From Acidobacteriota bacterium (GTDB taxonomy: Bacteria > Acidobacteriota > Vicinamibacteria > Vicinamibacterales > CAVVIG01), in NCBI GenBank assembly GCA_016195265.1, contig JACPZW010000066.1, positions 1 through 64,000 on the forward strand: a DNA stretch of 64,000 nucleotides, given 5' to 3'. The notes under the pieces are model-generated. The model did no database searches, had not been told where the DNA came from, and was given only the letters and a program-made list of their open reading frames with translations. Of the stretch, positions 9,570 through 19,150 are shown piece after piece. Both the position numbers and the translations under genes were made by a program. Positions within the stretch are counted from its first letter, which is position 1. Every line of letters begins with the position of its first letter.

Positions 9570-10112
9570 ATGCCGCCTGATGGCCAACGCCGCCGGCGAC
9601 TCCGCGTCCTGATTGCCGACGAGCGCGGACGCGCCGCCCGTTGCCCCGGCCTGGCGGGCTGGTTGACCCGCGTCGCGCCTGCGAAAGCGCGCGGCGTCCT
9701 GAGCATCGCGCTCGTCAGCGATCGCCGGATCCGGCAGCTCAATCGTCGGTACCGTCGGAAAGACTCCACGACGGACGTGCTGTCATTCCCGGCGAATGTG
9801 AAACCACGGAGGACACGGAGGCCACGGAGAAGAGTTAGGGTTATTTCCTCCGTGTCCTCTGTGGTGAATGTCTTTCTTGGGGACGTTGTCATTGCCAGGG
9901 GTGTGGCGCGCCGGCAGGCCAAAGCGGCGCGCCATTCGGAGCTGACCGAACTGAAGATCCTCGCGCTGCACGGCCTGTTGCACCTTCTCGGGTACGATCA
10001 CGGGCGGGATGCGGGCCGGATGCAGCGCCTCGAGCGGCGGCTTCGAATCAAGGGCGGCCTTCGCGAGGGGCTCATCGAGCGCGCCCGCGAATTCCGTGCG
10101 GCACGACGATGA
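9570..10112 (+). CDS. ybeY: endoribonuclease YbeY, interrupted in frame by a palindromic repeat
   Basis: YbeY is a zinc RNase for 16S rRNA 3' maturation and ribosome quality control. The catalytic [11 protein letters not shown] motif (three zinc His) is intact near residue 130, and the upstream STTDVLSFP element is present. Between LSFP and LGDVVI, where E. coli YbeY has about 11 residues, this protein has 28, rich in Arg, Ser and Val. This segment is encoded by an inverted repeat (9803-9821 and 9847-9865) of a family also found at 11300 and 36327. The insertion keeps the frame, so the enzyme may still work with an enlarged loop. ATG 9570 is used; TTG 9561 overlaps the phoH stop. The 3' end overlaps the next ATG by 4 nt. 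Confidence 0.88.
   Translation: MPPDGQRRRRLRVLIADERGRAARCPGLAGWLTRVAPAKARGVLSIALVSDRRIRQLNRRYRRKDSTTDVLSFPANVKPRRTRRPRRRVRVISSVSSVVNVFLGDVVIARGVARRQAKAARHSELTELKILALHGLLHLLGYDHGRDAGRMQRLERRLRIKGGLREGLIERAREFRAARR
9803..9865. repeat. inverted-repeat element inside ybeY
   Basis: Left arm ACCACGGAGGACACGGAGG (9803-9821); right arm CCTCCGTGTCCTCTGTGGT (9847-9865). The arms are complementary at 18 of 19 positions. Confidence 0.9.
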
Positions 10113-11332
10113 TTCCGCTGATCGTGTTTCTGCTCGCGTGCCTCGCCGCATACTTGGGCGTGATCGAGGCCGGGTTCAGCGCGTTGATGCGACTGCCGCT
10201 GCGCATCGCGGCTGAACGCCGCGATCGGCCGGGCGCGCTCGGCGTCTACCTCGACGACCCGCTGCTGCTGTTCATTCCGACGCGGCTCCTGCTGGGCCTG
10301 GTCACGGGCGCCGCGACCGCGTTGCTCGCCTGGGCCGCGGGCGACGCCAGTCTGCGGGCGCTGACGCTCGTCGTGCTCGGGATGGCCGCGTTCGTGTTCG
10401 TGTTTGGCATCCTTTTGCCGCTGGTGATCGTCGGCCGCGATCCCGAGGGCGTGCTCGAAGTCCTGCTGCCGACGTTCGACCCCGTCGCGCGCGCTCTCTC
10501 GCCCCTGACGCGGTGGATCGTCCACATCCGCCCCGGCGCCGCGGAGTCCGGTGGACCGGAGACCGCGGCGCAGCCGGCCGACGCGGCACATGAAAGCGCG
10601 ACGGCCGACGTCGAGGAGCGCCGTCTGCTGCAGAGCATCGTCGACTTCGGCGACACGCTCGTGCGCGAGGTGATGACGCCGCGCCCGGACGTCGTGGCGA
10701 TCCGCGACACCGCGACCATCGCCGAGTTGCGCGCGCTGTTCAAGGAGCAGGAGTATTCGAGGTTTCCCGTCTACAAGGAGAGCCTCGACAACATCGCGGG
10801 CTTCGTGTTCGTGAAGGATCTCCTGACGCTCAACGCGCCGGACGACCGGGGGCCGATCGCGCCGCTGCTGCGGCCGGCGGTCGTCGTCCCCGAGACGCAG
10901 CGCGTGCCGGAATTGCTGAAGCAGTTTCAGCACGAGCACACGCAGTGTGCCATTGTGGTGGACGAGTACGGCGGAACGGCCGGGCTCGTGACCCTCGAGG
11001 ACGTCCTCGAGGAGATCGTCGGCGAAATTCGCGACGAGTACGACGTCGAGGTCGAGCCGATCGTCGAGGAAGCGCCCCGGCGTTATGTCTTCAACGGAAG
11101 GGTGAAGATAGAGGAGGTCGAGCAGCGGCTCGAGGTCGAGATCGAACGCAAGGGATTCGAGACGGTGGGGGGATACCTCCTCGCGCACATCGGTCGCGTG
11201 CCGGCCGCGCACGAGCGGTTCGAGGTCGATGGCTTGGCGATTGAGATCCTCGGCGTCGAACGCCGGAGGATACAGACGGTGCGGATCACGAAGACGGTAA
11301 CCACGGAGGACACGGAGGGCACGGAGGAGTGA
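10109..11332 (+). CDS. CNNM/CBS-domain protein (HlyC/CorC family)
   Basis: This membrane protein (407 aa) has an N-terminal DUF21/CNNM transmembrane domain (hydrophobic segments within residues 1-120), two CBS domains (about residues 175-290; [42 protein letters not shown]) and a C-terminal CorC/HlyC transporter-associated domain. Relatives are implicated in Mg2+ efflux or homeostasis and sense adenine nucleotides through CBS. ATGA overlap with ybeY and overlap with era indicate one operon. The final residues [11 protein letters not shown] are encoded by the ACCACGGAGGACACGGAGG repeat, so the original C-terminus has been replaced or extended. Confidence 0.88.
   Translation: MIPLIVFLLACLAAYLGVIEAGFSALMRLPLRIAAERRDRPGALGVYLDDPLLLFIPTRLLLGLVTGAATALLAWAAGDASLRALTLVVLGMAAFVFVFGILLPLVIVGRDPEGVLEVLLPTFDPVARALSPLTRWIVHIRPGAAESGGPETAAQPADAAHESATADVEERRLLQSIVDFGDTLVREVMTPRPDVVAIRDTATIAELRALFKEQEYSRFPVYKESLDNIAGFVFVKDLLTLNAPDDRGPIAPLLRPAVVVPETQRVPELLKQFQHEHTQCAIVVDEYGGTAGLVTLEDVLEEIVGEIRDEYDVEVEPIVEEAPRRYVFNGRVKIEEVEQRLEVEIERKGFETVGGYLLAHIGRVPAAHERFEVDGLAIEILGVERRRIQTVRITKTVTTEDTEGTEE
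11300..11329 (+). repeat. ACCACGGAGGACACGGAGG-type repeat at the end of the CNNM gene
   Basis: A single arm of the family found as an inverted repeat in ybeY. It supplies the C-terminal codons and runs into the era start. Confidence 0.85.
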
Positions 11333-12246
11333 AAGTAGGTTTTGTCTCTCTAGTGGGAAGGCCAAACGCGGGCAAGTCGACGTTGCTCAACCGGCTCGTC
11401 GCCACGAAGCTCGCGATCGTGTCCGACAAGCCGCAGACAACGCGTACGCGGATCCTGGGCGTGCGGAACTACCCGGACGCGCAGGTCGTGTACCTCGACA
11501 CGCCCGGCATCCATCGGCCGCTGCACCGGATGAACGTGCGGATGGTGGACGTGGCGGCCGACGCGATGCGTGACGTTGACGTCACGGGGCTCGTCATCGA
11601 TGTCTCCGAGAAGCCGGGCAAGGGCGACCGGTTCGTCCTGGACATGCTCAAACGGACTTCGTCGCCCGTGTTTCTGATCCTGAACAAGATCGATCTGCTG
11701 AAGAAGTCCCGGCTGCTGCCGCTGATGCAGGAGTACAGCACGCGCGGGGACTTCGCGGAGATCGTCCCGGTGTCGGCGTCGACCGGCGACAACGTCGACC
11801 GGCTCGAGAAGGCCATCATCGACCGCCTGCCGGCAGGCGAGGCGCTGTACCCGCCCGACTATCTCACCGATCAGCCCGAGCGGTTCTTCGCGTCTGAGAT
11901 CGTCCGCGAGAAGCTGCTGCAGTTCACGCACGCCGAGCTACCGTTCTCGAGCGCGGTCATCGTGGATCGATTCGAGGAACCGCCCCCGGGAGGCGGTCCG
12001 AAGAGCCTGATGAAGCTGTACTGCACGATCGTCGTGGACCGCGAGTCGCAGAAGCCCATCGTCGTGGGAAAGGGCGGCGACATGATCAAGCGGATCGGCA
12101 CCGCGGCGCGCGAGGATCTCGAGCGGTTCTTCGGCGTCCGGGTGTTCCTCGACCTCCACGTGCAGGTGAAATCGGACTGGCGCGAGGACGATCACCTGCT
12201 CGGCGAGATGGGCCTGGGGCCGGGCCGCGGCGGGCGCGACATATAA
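11329..12246 (+). CDS. era: GTPase Era
   Basis: Era (305 aa) is an essential GTPase that binds 16S rRNA and assists 30S assembly. G1 is GRPNAGKST, switch I follows at PQTTRTRILG, G3 is DTPG, G4 is NKIDL and G5 is PVSAS. The C-terminal KH domain carries GKGGDMIKRIGTAAR. The size is normal. The GTG start overlaps the end of the previous gene and lies within the ACCACGGAGG-type repeat. Its stop codon overlaps a TATAAT box for recO. Confidence 0.96.
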   Translation: MKVGFVSLVGRPNAGKSTLLNRLVATKLAIVSDKPQTTRTRILGVRNYPDAQVVYLDTPGIHRPLHRMNVRMVDVAADAMRDVDVTGLVIDVSEKPGKGDRFVLDMLKRTSSPVFLILNKIDLLKKSRLLPLMQEYSTRGDFAEIVPVSASTGDNVDRLEKAIIDRLPAGEALYPPDYLTDQPERFFASEIVREKLLQFTHAELPFSSAVIVDRFEEPPPGGGPKSLMKLYCTIVVDRESQKPIVVGKGGDMIKRIGTAAREDLERFFGVRVFLDLHVQVKSDWREDDHLLGEMGLGPGRGGRDI

Positions 12247-12247
12247 T
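12242..12247 (+). promoter_or_regulatory. -10 box TATAAT upstream of recO
   Basis: TATAAT overlaps the TAA of era and lies 20 nt before the recO ATG, giving a predicted leader of about 12-15 nt. Confidence 0.45.
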
Positions 12248-12267
12248 AGAGTGGTACCTGCCTCCGG

Positions 12268-12960
12268 ATGCCGCTCTACACCACCGACGCCCTGATTCTA
12301 CGGACGTACACGCTCGGTGAGTCGGATCGCATCGTGGTGTTTCTGACGCGCGATCGCGGCAAGAAGCGCGGCGTGGCGAAGAACGCGCGGCAGAGCCGCC
12401 GGCGGTTCGGCGGCGCGCTCGAGCCCATGACGTGCGGGCGCGTGGCGTACATGGAGCGCGAGCGGCGCGATCTGGTGAGCCTGCACTACGTCGAGCCGTA
12501 TCGGTCGCCGCTGTCGGCCATCAGGCCGCCTGTGGGGCCTGTGGGGAATGCCGCGACTGCCGCAGCCCGTGGGGACGACCTCGCGCTCGGCCACGTGGGG
12601 TACTTCGCCGAGCTGATCGACGAGTGGGCGCAGGAAGCGGATCCGAACGAGACGCTGTTCCGGCTCGGCGCGTCGATCGTGGACGCGATGTGCGCCGGTG
12701 TGCCGATCGAGCCGCTGGCGCGCTACTTCGAGTACTGGCTCCTGCGGCTGCAGGGCGTCTACGAGCCGGACGCGGATCTCTCGGACGCGGCACTGGCGTT
12801 TCTGGCGTCGGCGCGCAACGTCAGCCCGTACGCGCTCGGCGACGTCGCGGTCGCCGCGCGGACGCTGAGCGAGCTCGAGGCGGCGCATCGCGCGCTGATC
12901 GCGAGACACCTGGAGAAGGATTTGAAGTCGGCGCGCGTGCTGCGCGAAATGCGGAGATAG
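12268..12960 (+). CDS. recO: DNA repair protein RecO
   Basis: RecO (230 aa) anneals single strands and loads RecA with RecR in the RecFOR pathway. The N-terminal OB-fold segment (ALILRTYTLGESDRIVVFLT, then KGVAKNARQSRRRFGG-like basic region) is typical, followed by a helical C-terminal domain. The four-Cys zinc finger present in some RecO proteins is absent. An Ala/Gly/Pro-rich stretch after YRSPLSAIRP (residues about 88-110) with repeated CTGTGGGG in the DNA looks like a local insertion. Position after era is canonical. Confidence 0.88.
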   Translation: MPLYTTDALILRTYTLGESDRIVVFLTRDRGKKRGVAKNARQSRRRFGGALEPMTCGRVAYMERERRDLVSLHYVEPYRSPLSAIRPPVGPVGNAATAAARGDDLALGHVGYFAELIDEWAQEADPNETLFRLGASIVDAMCAGVPIEPLARYFEYWLLRLQGVYEPDADLSDAALAFLASARNVSPYALGDVAVAARTLSELEAAHRALIARHLEKDLKSARVLREMRR

Positions 12961-12976
12961 AAACGTAGGGCGAGTA

Positions 12977-13003
12977 CGTAGGGCGGGTCCTTTTGGACCC
13001 GCC
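12977..13003. repeat. REP-like palindrome between recO and glyQ
   Basis: GGCGGGTCC (12982-12990), TTTT, GGACCCGCC (12995-13003), preceded by GTAG. It ends 8 nt before the glyQ ATG. Confidence 0.88.
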
Positions 13004-13011
13004 GGAGCGCA

Positions 13012-13965
13012 ATGACATTCCAGGATCTCATTTTGAAGCTGTCGGACTTCTGGGCCTCGCGCGGCTGTGCGCTGCAGCAGCCGCTCGACGTCGAGGTCGG
13101 CGCCGGCACGATGCACCCTGAGACGTTTCTCCGCGTGCTCGGGCCCGCGCACTGGAACGTCGCGTACGTGCAGCCGTCCCGTCGTCCCGCGGACGGCCGC
13201 TTCGGCGAGAACCCGAACCGCCTGTTCAAGCACCATCAATTCCAGGTGATCCTCAAGCCGGCGCCGGATGAAGTGCAGCAGCTGTATCTCGACAGCCTCG
13301 AGGCCGTCGGCATCAACCCGCGGCAGCACGACATCCGGTTCGAGGAGGACAACTGGGAGTCGCCGACGCTCGGCGCGTGGGGCATCGGCTGGCAGGTGAT
13401 GTTCGACGGGATGGAGATCTCGCAGTTCACCTACTTCCAGCAAGCGGGCGGCATCGAGCTCGCGCCGATCTCGGCCGAGCTGACGTACGGCCTCGAGCGC
13501 ATCGCAATGGTGCTGCAGCGCGTGGACAGCGTGTACGACCTCGAGTGGGTCCACGGCGTGAAGTACCGCGACGTCCGGCTGCGCGAGGAAGTCGAACAGT
13601 CGAAGTACGTGTTCGGGCACATCGACATTCCCGGCGCGGACTTCGGCGCGTTCCACCGCGACTTGTTCGAGAAGTACTACCAGCTCTGCGGAGCCCTGCT
13701 GAAGGCGGGACTCATCTGGCCGGCGCTCGAGCACTGCCTGAAGTGCTCGCATCTGTTCAACATTCTCGATTCCAGCAACAGCATCGGCGTTACCGAGCGG
13801 ACCGCGTTCATCCTGCGCATCCGCCAGCTCGCGGTCGCCATCGCCAAGGCGTACGTCGAGTCCGCCAGCCCCGCTGCAGTGGAAGGCGGGGAAGGGCGGA
13901 CTCGCCCCGCCTTAGCCGAAGGCGAGGGGGCTCGCCCCGCCGAAGCCAAGGGCGGAGGCGGGTAA
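13012..13965 (+). CDS. glyQ: glycyl-tRNA synthetase alpha subunit
   Basis: The alpha subunit (317 aa) of the alpha2beta2 bacterial GlyRS carries the catalytic class II core. Characteristic segments are [46 protein letters not shown] and [13 protein letters not shown]. The conserved part ends near AKAYVES, after which about 35 residues rich in Gly, Ala, Glu and Arg are encoded by a repeat with CTCGCCCCGCC copies (13880-13962). This tail is not typical of GlyQ. TAATG overlap couples it to glyS. Confidence 0.95.
   Translation: MTFQDLILKLSDFWASRGCALQQPLDVEVGAGTMHPETFLRVLGPAHWNVAYVQPSRRPADGRFGENPNRLFKHHQFQVILKPAPDEVQQLYLDSLEAVGINPRQHDIRFEEDNWESPTLGAWGIGWQVMFDGMEISQFTYFQQAGGIELAPISAELTYGLERIAMVLQRVDSVYDLEWVHGVKYRDVRLREEVEQSKYVFGHIDIPGADFGAFHRDLFEKYYQLCGALLKAGLIWPALEHCLKCSHLFNILDSSNSIGVTERTAFILRIRQLAVAIAKAYVESASPAAVEGGEGRTRPALAEGEGARPAEAKGGGG
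13880..13962 (+). repeat. GC-rich repeat encoding the GlyQ tail
   Basis: Two copies of CTCGCCCCGCC and a GGCGAG/CTCGCC hairpin at 13921-13936. I saw no other copy in the window. Confidence 0.6.
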
Positions 13966-16226
13966 TGGATCGCGAACTCCTGCTGGAGATCGGGTGCGAG
14001 GAGCTGCCGGCAAGCTGGCTGCCCGGCCTCACCAATCAGATCGGCGAAGTCTTCGCAGCCCAGCTGAAAGACCACCGGCTCCCGCCGGAGGCGCCCGCCG
14101 AGACGTTCAGCACGCCGCGCCGGCTGACGGTTTGCATCGCGCGCGTGCCCGAGCGTCAGACGGACCTCGAAGAACTGGTCACCGGTCCGCCTGTGTCGGC
14201 CGCCTTCAAACCGGACGGCACGCCGACGCCCGCCGCCGCCGGATTCGCGGCGAAGCAGGGTGTCGCGGTCACGGCGCTCGAGCGCCTGACGACCGCGAAG
14301 GGCGAGTACCTCGCGTTTCGCAAGAAGCAGCGCGGCAAGACCACGGTCGACGTGTTGCCGGACGTGCTGACATCGACGCTGCGCGCGCTGACGTTCCCGA
14401 AGCTGATGCACTGGGACGCGCTGCTCGAGGACGGCAAGGGCGATCTGCTGTTCGGGCGGCCGATTCGCTGGCTGCTCTACACCTACGGCGGGCGCGTCGT
14501 GCCGTTCTCGATCTCGCGGACGAGCGCCGCGCAGTCGGGGCAGGTACAGGACGTCGTGTCCGGCGCGGTGACGTACGGCCATCGGTTTCTGACGACGAGC
14601 GGCCGCGCGGGCCGCGCGATCAAAGTGCGGTCGTTCGAGGAGTACCGCGCGCGCCTGCTCGAGAACTTCGTCGTCCTCAATCGCAGCGAGCGCCACGACA
14701 AAATCGCGAGCCAGCTCGACGCGAAGGCCCAGCGTCTGCAGGGACGCGTCAGCCGGACCGTGCGCGAGTCGAGCCTGCTCGAGGAAGTGCCCGATCTGGT
14801 CGAGTATCCGTCAGTCGTCGCCGGCACCTTCGCCCCGGAATTCCTCGAACTGCCGGAAGAAGTCCTGACGACGACGCTGATTCATCATCAGCATTACTTT
14901 CCGGTCGAGTCGGAGGACGGCAAACTCAAGAACGCGTTCCTTGCGGTGATCAACACCGAGCCTGACAACGAGCGCACGATCGCGCGCAACGCCGAGCGGG
15001 TCGTGACGGCGCGGCTGCGCGACGCGCGGTTCTTCTGGGAAGCGGACCGCAAGATCCCGCTCGCATCGCGAATCGATCGCCTGTCGACGCTGCTGTTCCA
15101 CAAGAAGCTCGGGACGTACAGGGAGAAGGTGGAGCGGATCGAGAAGCTCGCCGCGTGGATCGCGCGCGAGGCGCTCGGCGCCGACCCGGCGACCGCGAAG
15201 TACGCAGCCACCGCGGCGCGGCTTGCGAAAGCGGATCTGGCGACCGACATGGTCCGCGAGTTCCCCGAGTTGCAGGGCGTGACGGGCGGCATCTACGCCC
15301 GCGCCGAAGGACAGCCGGAAGAGGTCTGGAAGGCGATCTATTACCACTACCTGCCCGTCGGCGTGGAAGCCGACGCGCCGCCGTCCAAGGCGCAGCTGGG
15401 AAAAGCGGCCGTGACGTGGGTCACTGTCTCACTTGCTGACAAGATCGACACGCTCGTCGGGATGTTCTCCGTGGGCGAGAGGCCCACGGGCTCCCGCGAT
15501 CCGTTCGGGCTGCGCAGGGCAGCTCAAGGAGTACTGAAGACCCTGATAGACATCCGGGCGTTGACGGACCACCGAATTGATGTGCAAAGAGAAGTCGATG
15601 GAGCGTTTACAACTGAAACCGTTGTTCCTCCGCTCAGGCGTCTTCTCACGCAGGCGGCAGACGGTCTTGCCGGTCGTCCCGCGGTTGATGGCTGGTTGGA
15701 GTCGCTGAACGAGTTCCTCAGAGAGCGCGAGGGGCATGTGTTTGAGCGTCGCGGCTTCGAGAGCGGTGAGGTGAGGGCGGTTGCTGATCACTGGGAGGAT
15801 CCTTCGCGGGCGTTGCGGGCCGTCGAAGCAGTCTCGAAATTCCGCGGGTCGGCAGACTTCCGTGCGATGGCAGCATTGTTCAAGAGAATCAAGAACATTA
15901 CGAAGGACGCTGATGGTTTGCCTGGAAAGACCCTTGAAGAGCTCAAGGCCAGACTTAGAGAGCCCGCTGAGCTTGTCCTAGCGCATGAAATAGCGACCCG
16001 CGGACCAAGGATTCGGCAAGCCCTGATGGATGATCGGTTTGTCGATGTCATGAGCGAGATTGTGGGTTTCCGTGAGCCCGTAGACCGTTTCTTCACTGAC
16101 GTCATGGTGATGGTGGAGGATCAGTCGCTTCGCGAAGCTCGCTTAGCGTTTCTGGTGAGGCTCAGGAAGCAGATTCGGCTGTTCGCCGATCCTTCGGCCG
16201 TTGTTCAGGAGGAGAGGCAGGCCTGA
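13965..16226 (+). CDS. glyS: glycyl-tRNA synthetase beta subunit
   Basis: The beta subunit (753 aa) binds tRNA-Gly. It starts with the family signature LLLEIGCEELPASWLP, continues with FSTPRRLTV and HHQHYFPV, has the HD-like segment ATDMVREFPELQGVTGGIYA and contains PTGSRDPFGLRRAAQG before the C-terminal anticodon-binding region. The length is normal. As in hisS, codon use changes within the gene: downstream of about 15420 the third positions become much more A/T-rich than in the first two thirds. The start follows from the TAATG overlap with glyQ. Confidence 0.95.
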   Translation: MDRELLLEIGCEELPASWLPGLTNQIGEVFAAQLKDHRLPPEAPAETFSTPRRLTVCIARVPERQTDLEELVTGPPVSAAFKPDGTPTPAAAGFAAKQGVAVTALERLTTAKGEYLAFRKKQRGKTTVDVLPDVLTSTLRALTFPKLMHWDALLEDGKGDLLFGRPIRWLLYTYGGRVVPFSISRTSAAQSGQVQDVVSGAVTYGHRFLTTSGRAGRAIKVRSFEEYRARLLENFVVLNRSERHDKIASQLDAKAQRLQGRVSRTVRESSLLEEVPDLVEYPSVVAGTFAPEFLELPEEVLTTTLIHHQHYFPVESEDGKLKNAFLAVINTEPDNERTIARNAERVVTARLRDARFFWEADRKIPLASRIDRLSTLLFHKKLGTYREKVERIEKLAAWIAREALGADPATAKYAATAARLAKADLATDMVREFPELQGVTGGIYARAEGQPEEVWKAIYYHYLPVGVEADAPPSKAQLGKAAVTWVTVSLADKIDTLVGMFSVGERPTGSRDPFGLRRAAQGVLKTLIDIRALTDHRIDVQREVDGAFTTETVVPPLRRLLTQAADGLAGRPAVDGWLESLNEFLREREGHVFERRGFESGEVRAVADHWEDPSRALRAVEAVSKFRGSADFRAMAALFKRIKNITKDADGLPGKTLEELKARLREPAELVLAHEIATRGPRIRQALMDDRFVDVMSEIVGFREPVDRFFTDVMVMVEDQSLREARLAFLVRLRKQIRLFADPSAVVQEERQA

Positions 16227-16233
16227 GGAGCCT

Positions 16234-16280
16234 GTAGCGTCTGCGCTACAATCGCCGGTCGTGGTCCGGCTAAAGCCGGA
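16234..16280. repeat. palindromes upstream of ppdK
   Basis: GTAGCG/CGCTAC hairpin (16234-16249) and TCCGGCT/AGCCGGA hairpin (16265-16280). A TACAAT box (16247-16252) overlaps the first. It is followed by a short-period repeat at 16318-16358 (ACTCAATTACCCAA type). Confidence 0.7.
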
Positions 16281-16372
16281 CGCCACGTACGGCTCGGATG
16301 CTCCTAGCGGCGTGACAGCACTTACTCAATTACCCAACTACTCAATTCCCCAATTCACCTTCGGAGCCGTTG

Positions 16373-19150
16373 ATGTCGAAGAAATCGAAGTCTCGCCCCA
16401 GCCACCAGTCACCAGCCACCAGCCACCGCAAGAAGGTCTTCTTCTTCGGCTCCGGCAAAGCCGACGGCAACCGCCACATGAAGGATCTGCTCGGCGGCAA
16501 GGGCTCGGGTCTCGCCGAGATGACGAACGCCGGCCTGCCCGTGCCCCCGGGGTTCACGATCTCGACGGAAGTCTGCAACATCTACTATGAGGCGAAGACG
16601 AAGATCCCGCCCGCGATCGACAAGGAGATCGCCGAGCACCTCAAAAAACTGGAAAACGCCGCCGGCGCCACGCTCGGCTCGACCGAGAATCCGCTGCTCG
16701 TGTCCGTCCGCTCCGGCGCGAAATTCTCGATGCCCGGGATGATGGACACGATTCTCAACCTCGGCCTCAACGACAAGGCGGTCGAGGGGCTCAAGCTTCG
16801 GACCCAGAACGGCCGCTTCGCGTTCGACAGCTACCGGCGCTTCATCCAGATGTTCGGCAACGTCGTCCTCGAGATTCCGAAGGACGCGTTCGAGCACGAG
16901 TTCGACGCGGTCAAGAAGGCGCGGCACGCCAAGCTGGACACCGATCTCGACGAGAGCGCGCTACGCGAGGTCGTCGAGCGCTACAAGAAGGTCGTCAAGA
17001 CGCGCGCGAACCGCGACTTCCCGCAGGATCCGAACGCGCAGCTGAAGATGGCGCGCAACGCGGTCTTCCGCTCGTGGATGAATCCGCGCGCGATCGAGTA
17101 CCGGCGCATCTACGACATCCCGGACCACATCGGCACCGCGGTCAACGTGCAGATGATGGTGTTCGGCAACACGGGCGACCGCTCGGCGACGGGCGTCGGC
17201 TTCACCCGCAATCCCGCGACGGGCGCGAAAGAGTTCTACGGCGAGTTCCTCATCAACGCCCAGGGCGAGGACGTCGTCTCCGGCGTCAGGACGCCGCAGC
17301 CGATCGGCGAGCTCGAACAGGTGCTGCCGAAGGCCTACAAGCAGCTCCGCGAGATCACGACGCGGCTCGAGAAGCACTACAAGGACGTGCAGGACTTCGA
17401 GTTCACGATCCAGGACGAGCGGCTCTTCATGCTGCAAACGCGCAGCGGCAAACGCACCGGTTACGCGGCGGTCGTCATCGCCACGGACCTGGTGAAGGAG
17501 AAGCTCGTCACGCCGAAGGAGGCGATCCTGCTCGTCGATCCGGAGTCACTCAACCAGTTGCTGGCGCCCGGCTTCGATCCGGACGAGTGGAAGAAGATTC
17601 CGACGGCGACCAGGGGTCTGCCGGCGTCGCCAGGCGCGGCGAGCGGCCAGGTCGTCTTCTCGGCGGACCACGCCGTCGAGTGGACGCAGCAAGGGAAGAA
17701 GGTGATCCTGGTTCGCCGCGAGACCGTGCCCGACGACATCCACGGCATGTTCGTCGCGCAGGGCATTCTCACGGCGACGGGCGGCATGACGTCGCACGCC
17801 GCGGTCGTCGGCCGGCAGATGGGGAAGCCGTCGGTCGTCGGCGCCGGCGGGCTCGAGATCGACGAGCACGCGCGGCGGTTCCGCGTCGGCGGGAAGACCG
17901 TCAGCGAGGGTGACTTCGTCTCGTTCGACGGGCTGACTGGCGAGGTGAAGCTCGCGCAGGTGGCGTCGAAGCCCAGCGAGATTCTGCAGGTGCTCAATGG
18001 CGGGCTGGCGGCGCAGAAGTCGGACATCTATCAACGCTTCGATCGCCTGCTGTCCTGGGCGGACAAGCACCGCACGCTCGGCGTGTACGCCAACGCCGAC
18101 CTGCCGGATCAGGCGGATCTCGCGTATGCGTTCGGCGCCCGCGGTATCGGCCTGACCCGCACGGAGCATATGTTCTTCGGCGAGGGCCGGATTCCGATCG
18201 TGCAGCGGATGATTCTTGCCGAGACCGAGGCCGATCGGCGTAAGGCGCTCAACGAACTGCTGCCGCTGCAGCGCGACGACTTCTACGGCGTCTTCAAGGC
18301 GATGCGCGGCTGCCCCGTGACGATTCGCACGATCGATCCGCCGCTGCACGAATTCCTGCCCAAGCGTGAAGACTTGATGGTGGACATCGCGCGGATGGAA
18401 GCCCGGGGACTGAGCGCCGGGGGCGCCGACGAGCCCGCCGTCCTCAAGGAAAAGCGCCGGCTGCTGGCGCGCGTCGAGCAGCTCCACGAATTCAATCCCA
18501 TGCTCGGCCATCGCGGCGTGCGTCTCGGCATCACGTATCCCGAGATCACCGAGATGCAGTCGCGGGCGATTCTCGAGGCCGCGTGCCGCCTGAACAAGGA
18601 AGGCGTCAAGATCGTGCCGGAGATCATGATTCCGCTCGTCGGCATCGTGAAGGAACTGCACGACCAGAAGCTGATCGTCGACCGCGTGGCGGCGGACGTG
18701 ATGAAGGAGCAGGGGATCAAGATCAAGTACCTGGTCGGCACCATGATCGAGATCCCGCGCGGCTGCATCGTCGCCGATCAGATCGCGAAGGTGGCGGAGT
18801 TCTTCTCGTTCGGCACGAACGACCTGACGCAGCTGACGTTCGGGTTCTCGCGCGACGACATCGGCAAGTTCCTGAAGATCTATCAGGAGAAGAAGATTCT
18901 CGAGAAGGATCCGTTCGCGTCGATCGACGTGGAAGGCGTGGGCGACCTCGTGCGCACGGGCGTCGAGCGCGGCCGGAAGGGACGGCCCTCGATCAAGCTC
19001 GGCATCTGCGGCGAGCACGGCGGCGACGCCGCGTCCGTGCACTTCTTCCACACGGTGGGCCTGACATATGTGAGCGCCTCGCCGTACCGCGTGCCGGTCG
19101 CGCGGCTCGCGGCCGCGCAGGCGGCGCTGGCGGTGAAGGTGGGGGATTGA
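16373..19150 (+). CDS. ppdK: pyruvate, phosphate dikinase with Ala at the catalytic Cys position
   Basis: PPDK (925 aa) interconverts pyruvate, ATP and phosphate with PEP, AMP and PPi. The ATP-grasp domain begins at LLGGKGSGLAEM and contains SVRSGAKFSMPGMMDT; the swivelling phospho-His domain has TATGGMTSHAAVVGRQMGKP (His about 460); the TIM-barrel PEP/pyruvate domain contains GLTRTEHMFF, GTNDLTQLTFGFSRDD and GICGEHGGD. The catalytic acid in the usual YVSCSP motif is replaced: this protein reads YVSASPYRV. The N-terminal SHQSPATSHRKK is encoded by a CACCAGC repeat and is an extra tail. ATG 16373 has GGAG 7 nt upstream. Confidence 0.93.
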   Translation: MSKKSKSRPSHQSPATSHRKKVFFFGSGKADGNRHMKDLLGGKGSGLAEMTNAGLPVPPGFTISTEVCNIYYEAKTKIPPAIDKEIAEHLKKLENAAGATLGSTENPLLVSVRSGAKFSMPGMMDTILNLGLNDKAVEGLKLRTQNGRFAFDSYRRFIQMFGNVVLEIPKDAFEHEFDAVKKARHAKLDTDLDESALREVVERYKKVVKTRANRDFPQDPNAQLKMARNAVFRSWMNPRAIEYRRIYDIPDHIGTAVNVQMMVFGNTGDRSATGVGFTRNPATGAKEFYGEFLINAQGEDVVSGVRTPQPIGELEQVLPKAYKQLREITTRLEKHYKDVQDFEFTIQDERLFMLQTRSGKRTGYAAVVIATDLVKEKLVTPKEAILLVDPESLNQLLAPGFDPDEWKKIPTATRGLPASPGAASGQVVFSADHAVEWTQQGKKVILVRRETVPDDIHGMFVAQGILTATGGMTSHAAVVGRQMGKPSVVGAGGLEIDEHARRFRVGGKTVSEGDFVSFDGLTGEVKLAQVASKPSEILQVLNGGLAAQKSDIYQRFDRLLSWADKHRTLGVYANADLPDQADLAYAFGARGIGLTRTEHMFFGEGRIPIVQRMILAETEADRRKALNELLPLQRDDFYGVFKAMRGCPVTIRTIDPPLHEFLPKREDLMVDIARMEARGLSAGGADEPAVLKEKRRLLARVEQLHEFNPMLGHRGVRLGITYPEITEMQSRAILEAACRLNKEGVKIVPEIMIPLVGIVKELHDQKLIVDRVAADVMKEQGIKIKYLVGTMIEIPRGCIVADQIAKVAEFFSFGTNDLTQLTFGFSRDDIGKFLKIYQEKKILEKDPFASIDVEGVGDLVRTGVERGRKGRPSIKLGICGEHGGDAASVHFFHTVGLTYVSASPYRVPVARLAAAQAALAVKVGD

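Noticed and set aside
17546..19051. 501-codon minus-strand frame opposite ppdK
   Set aside because: Shadow frame; PPDK motifs on the plus strand are complete.
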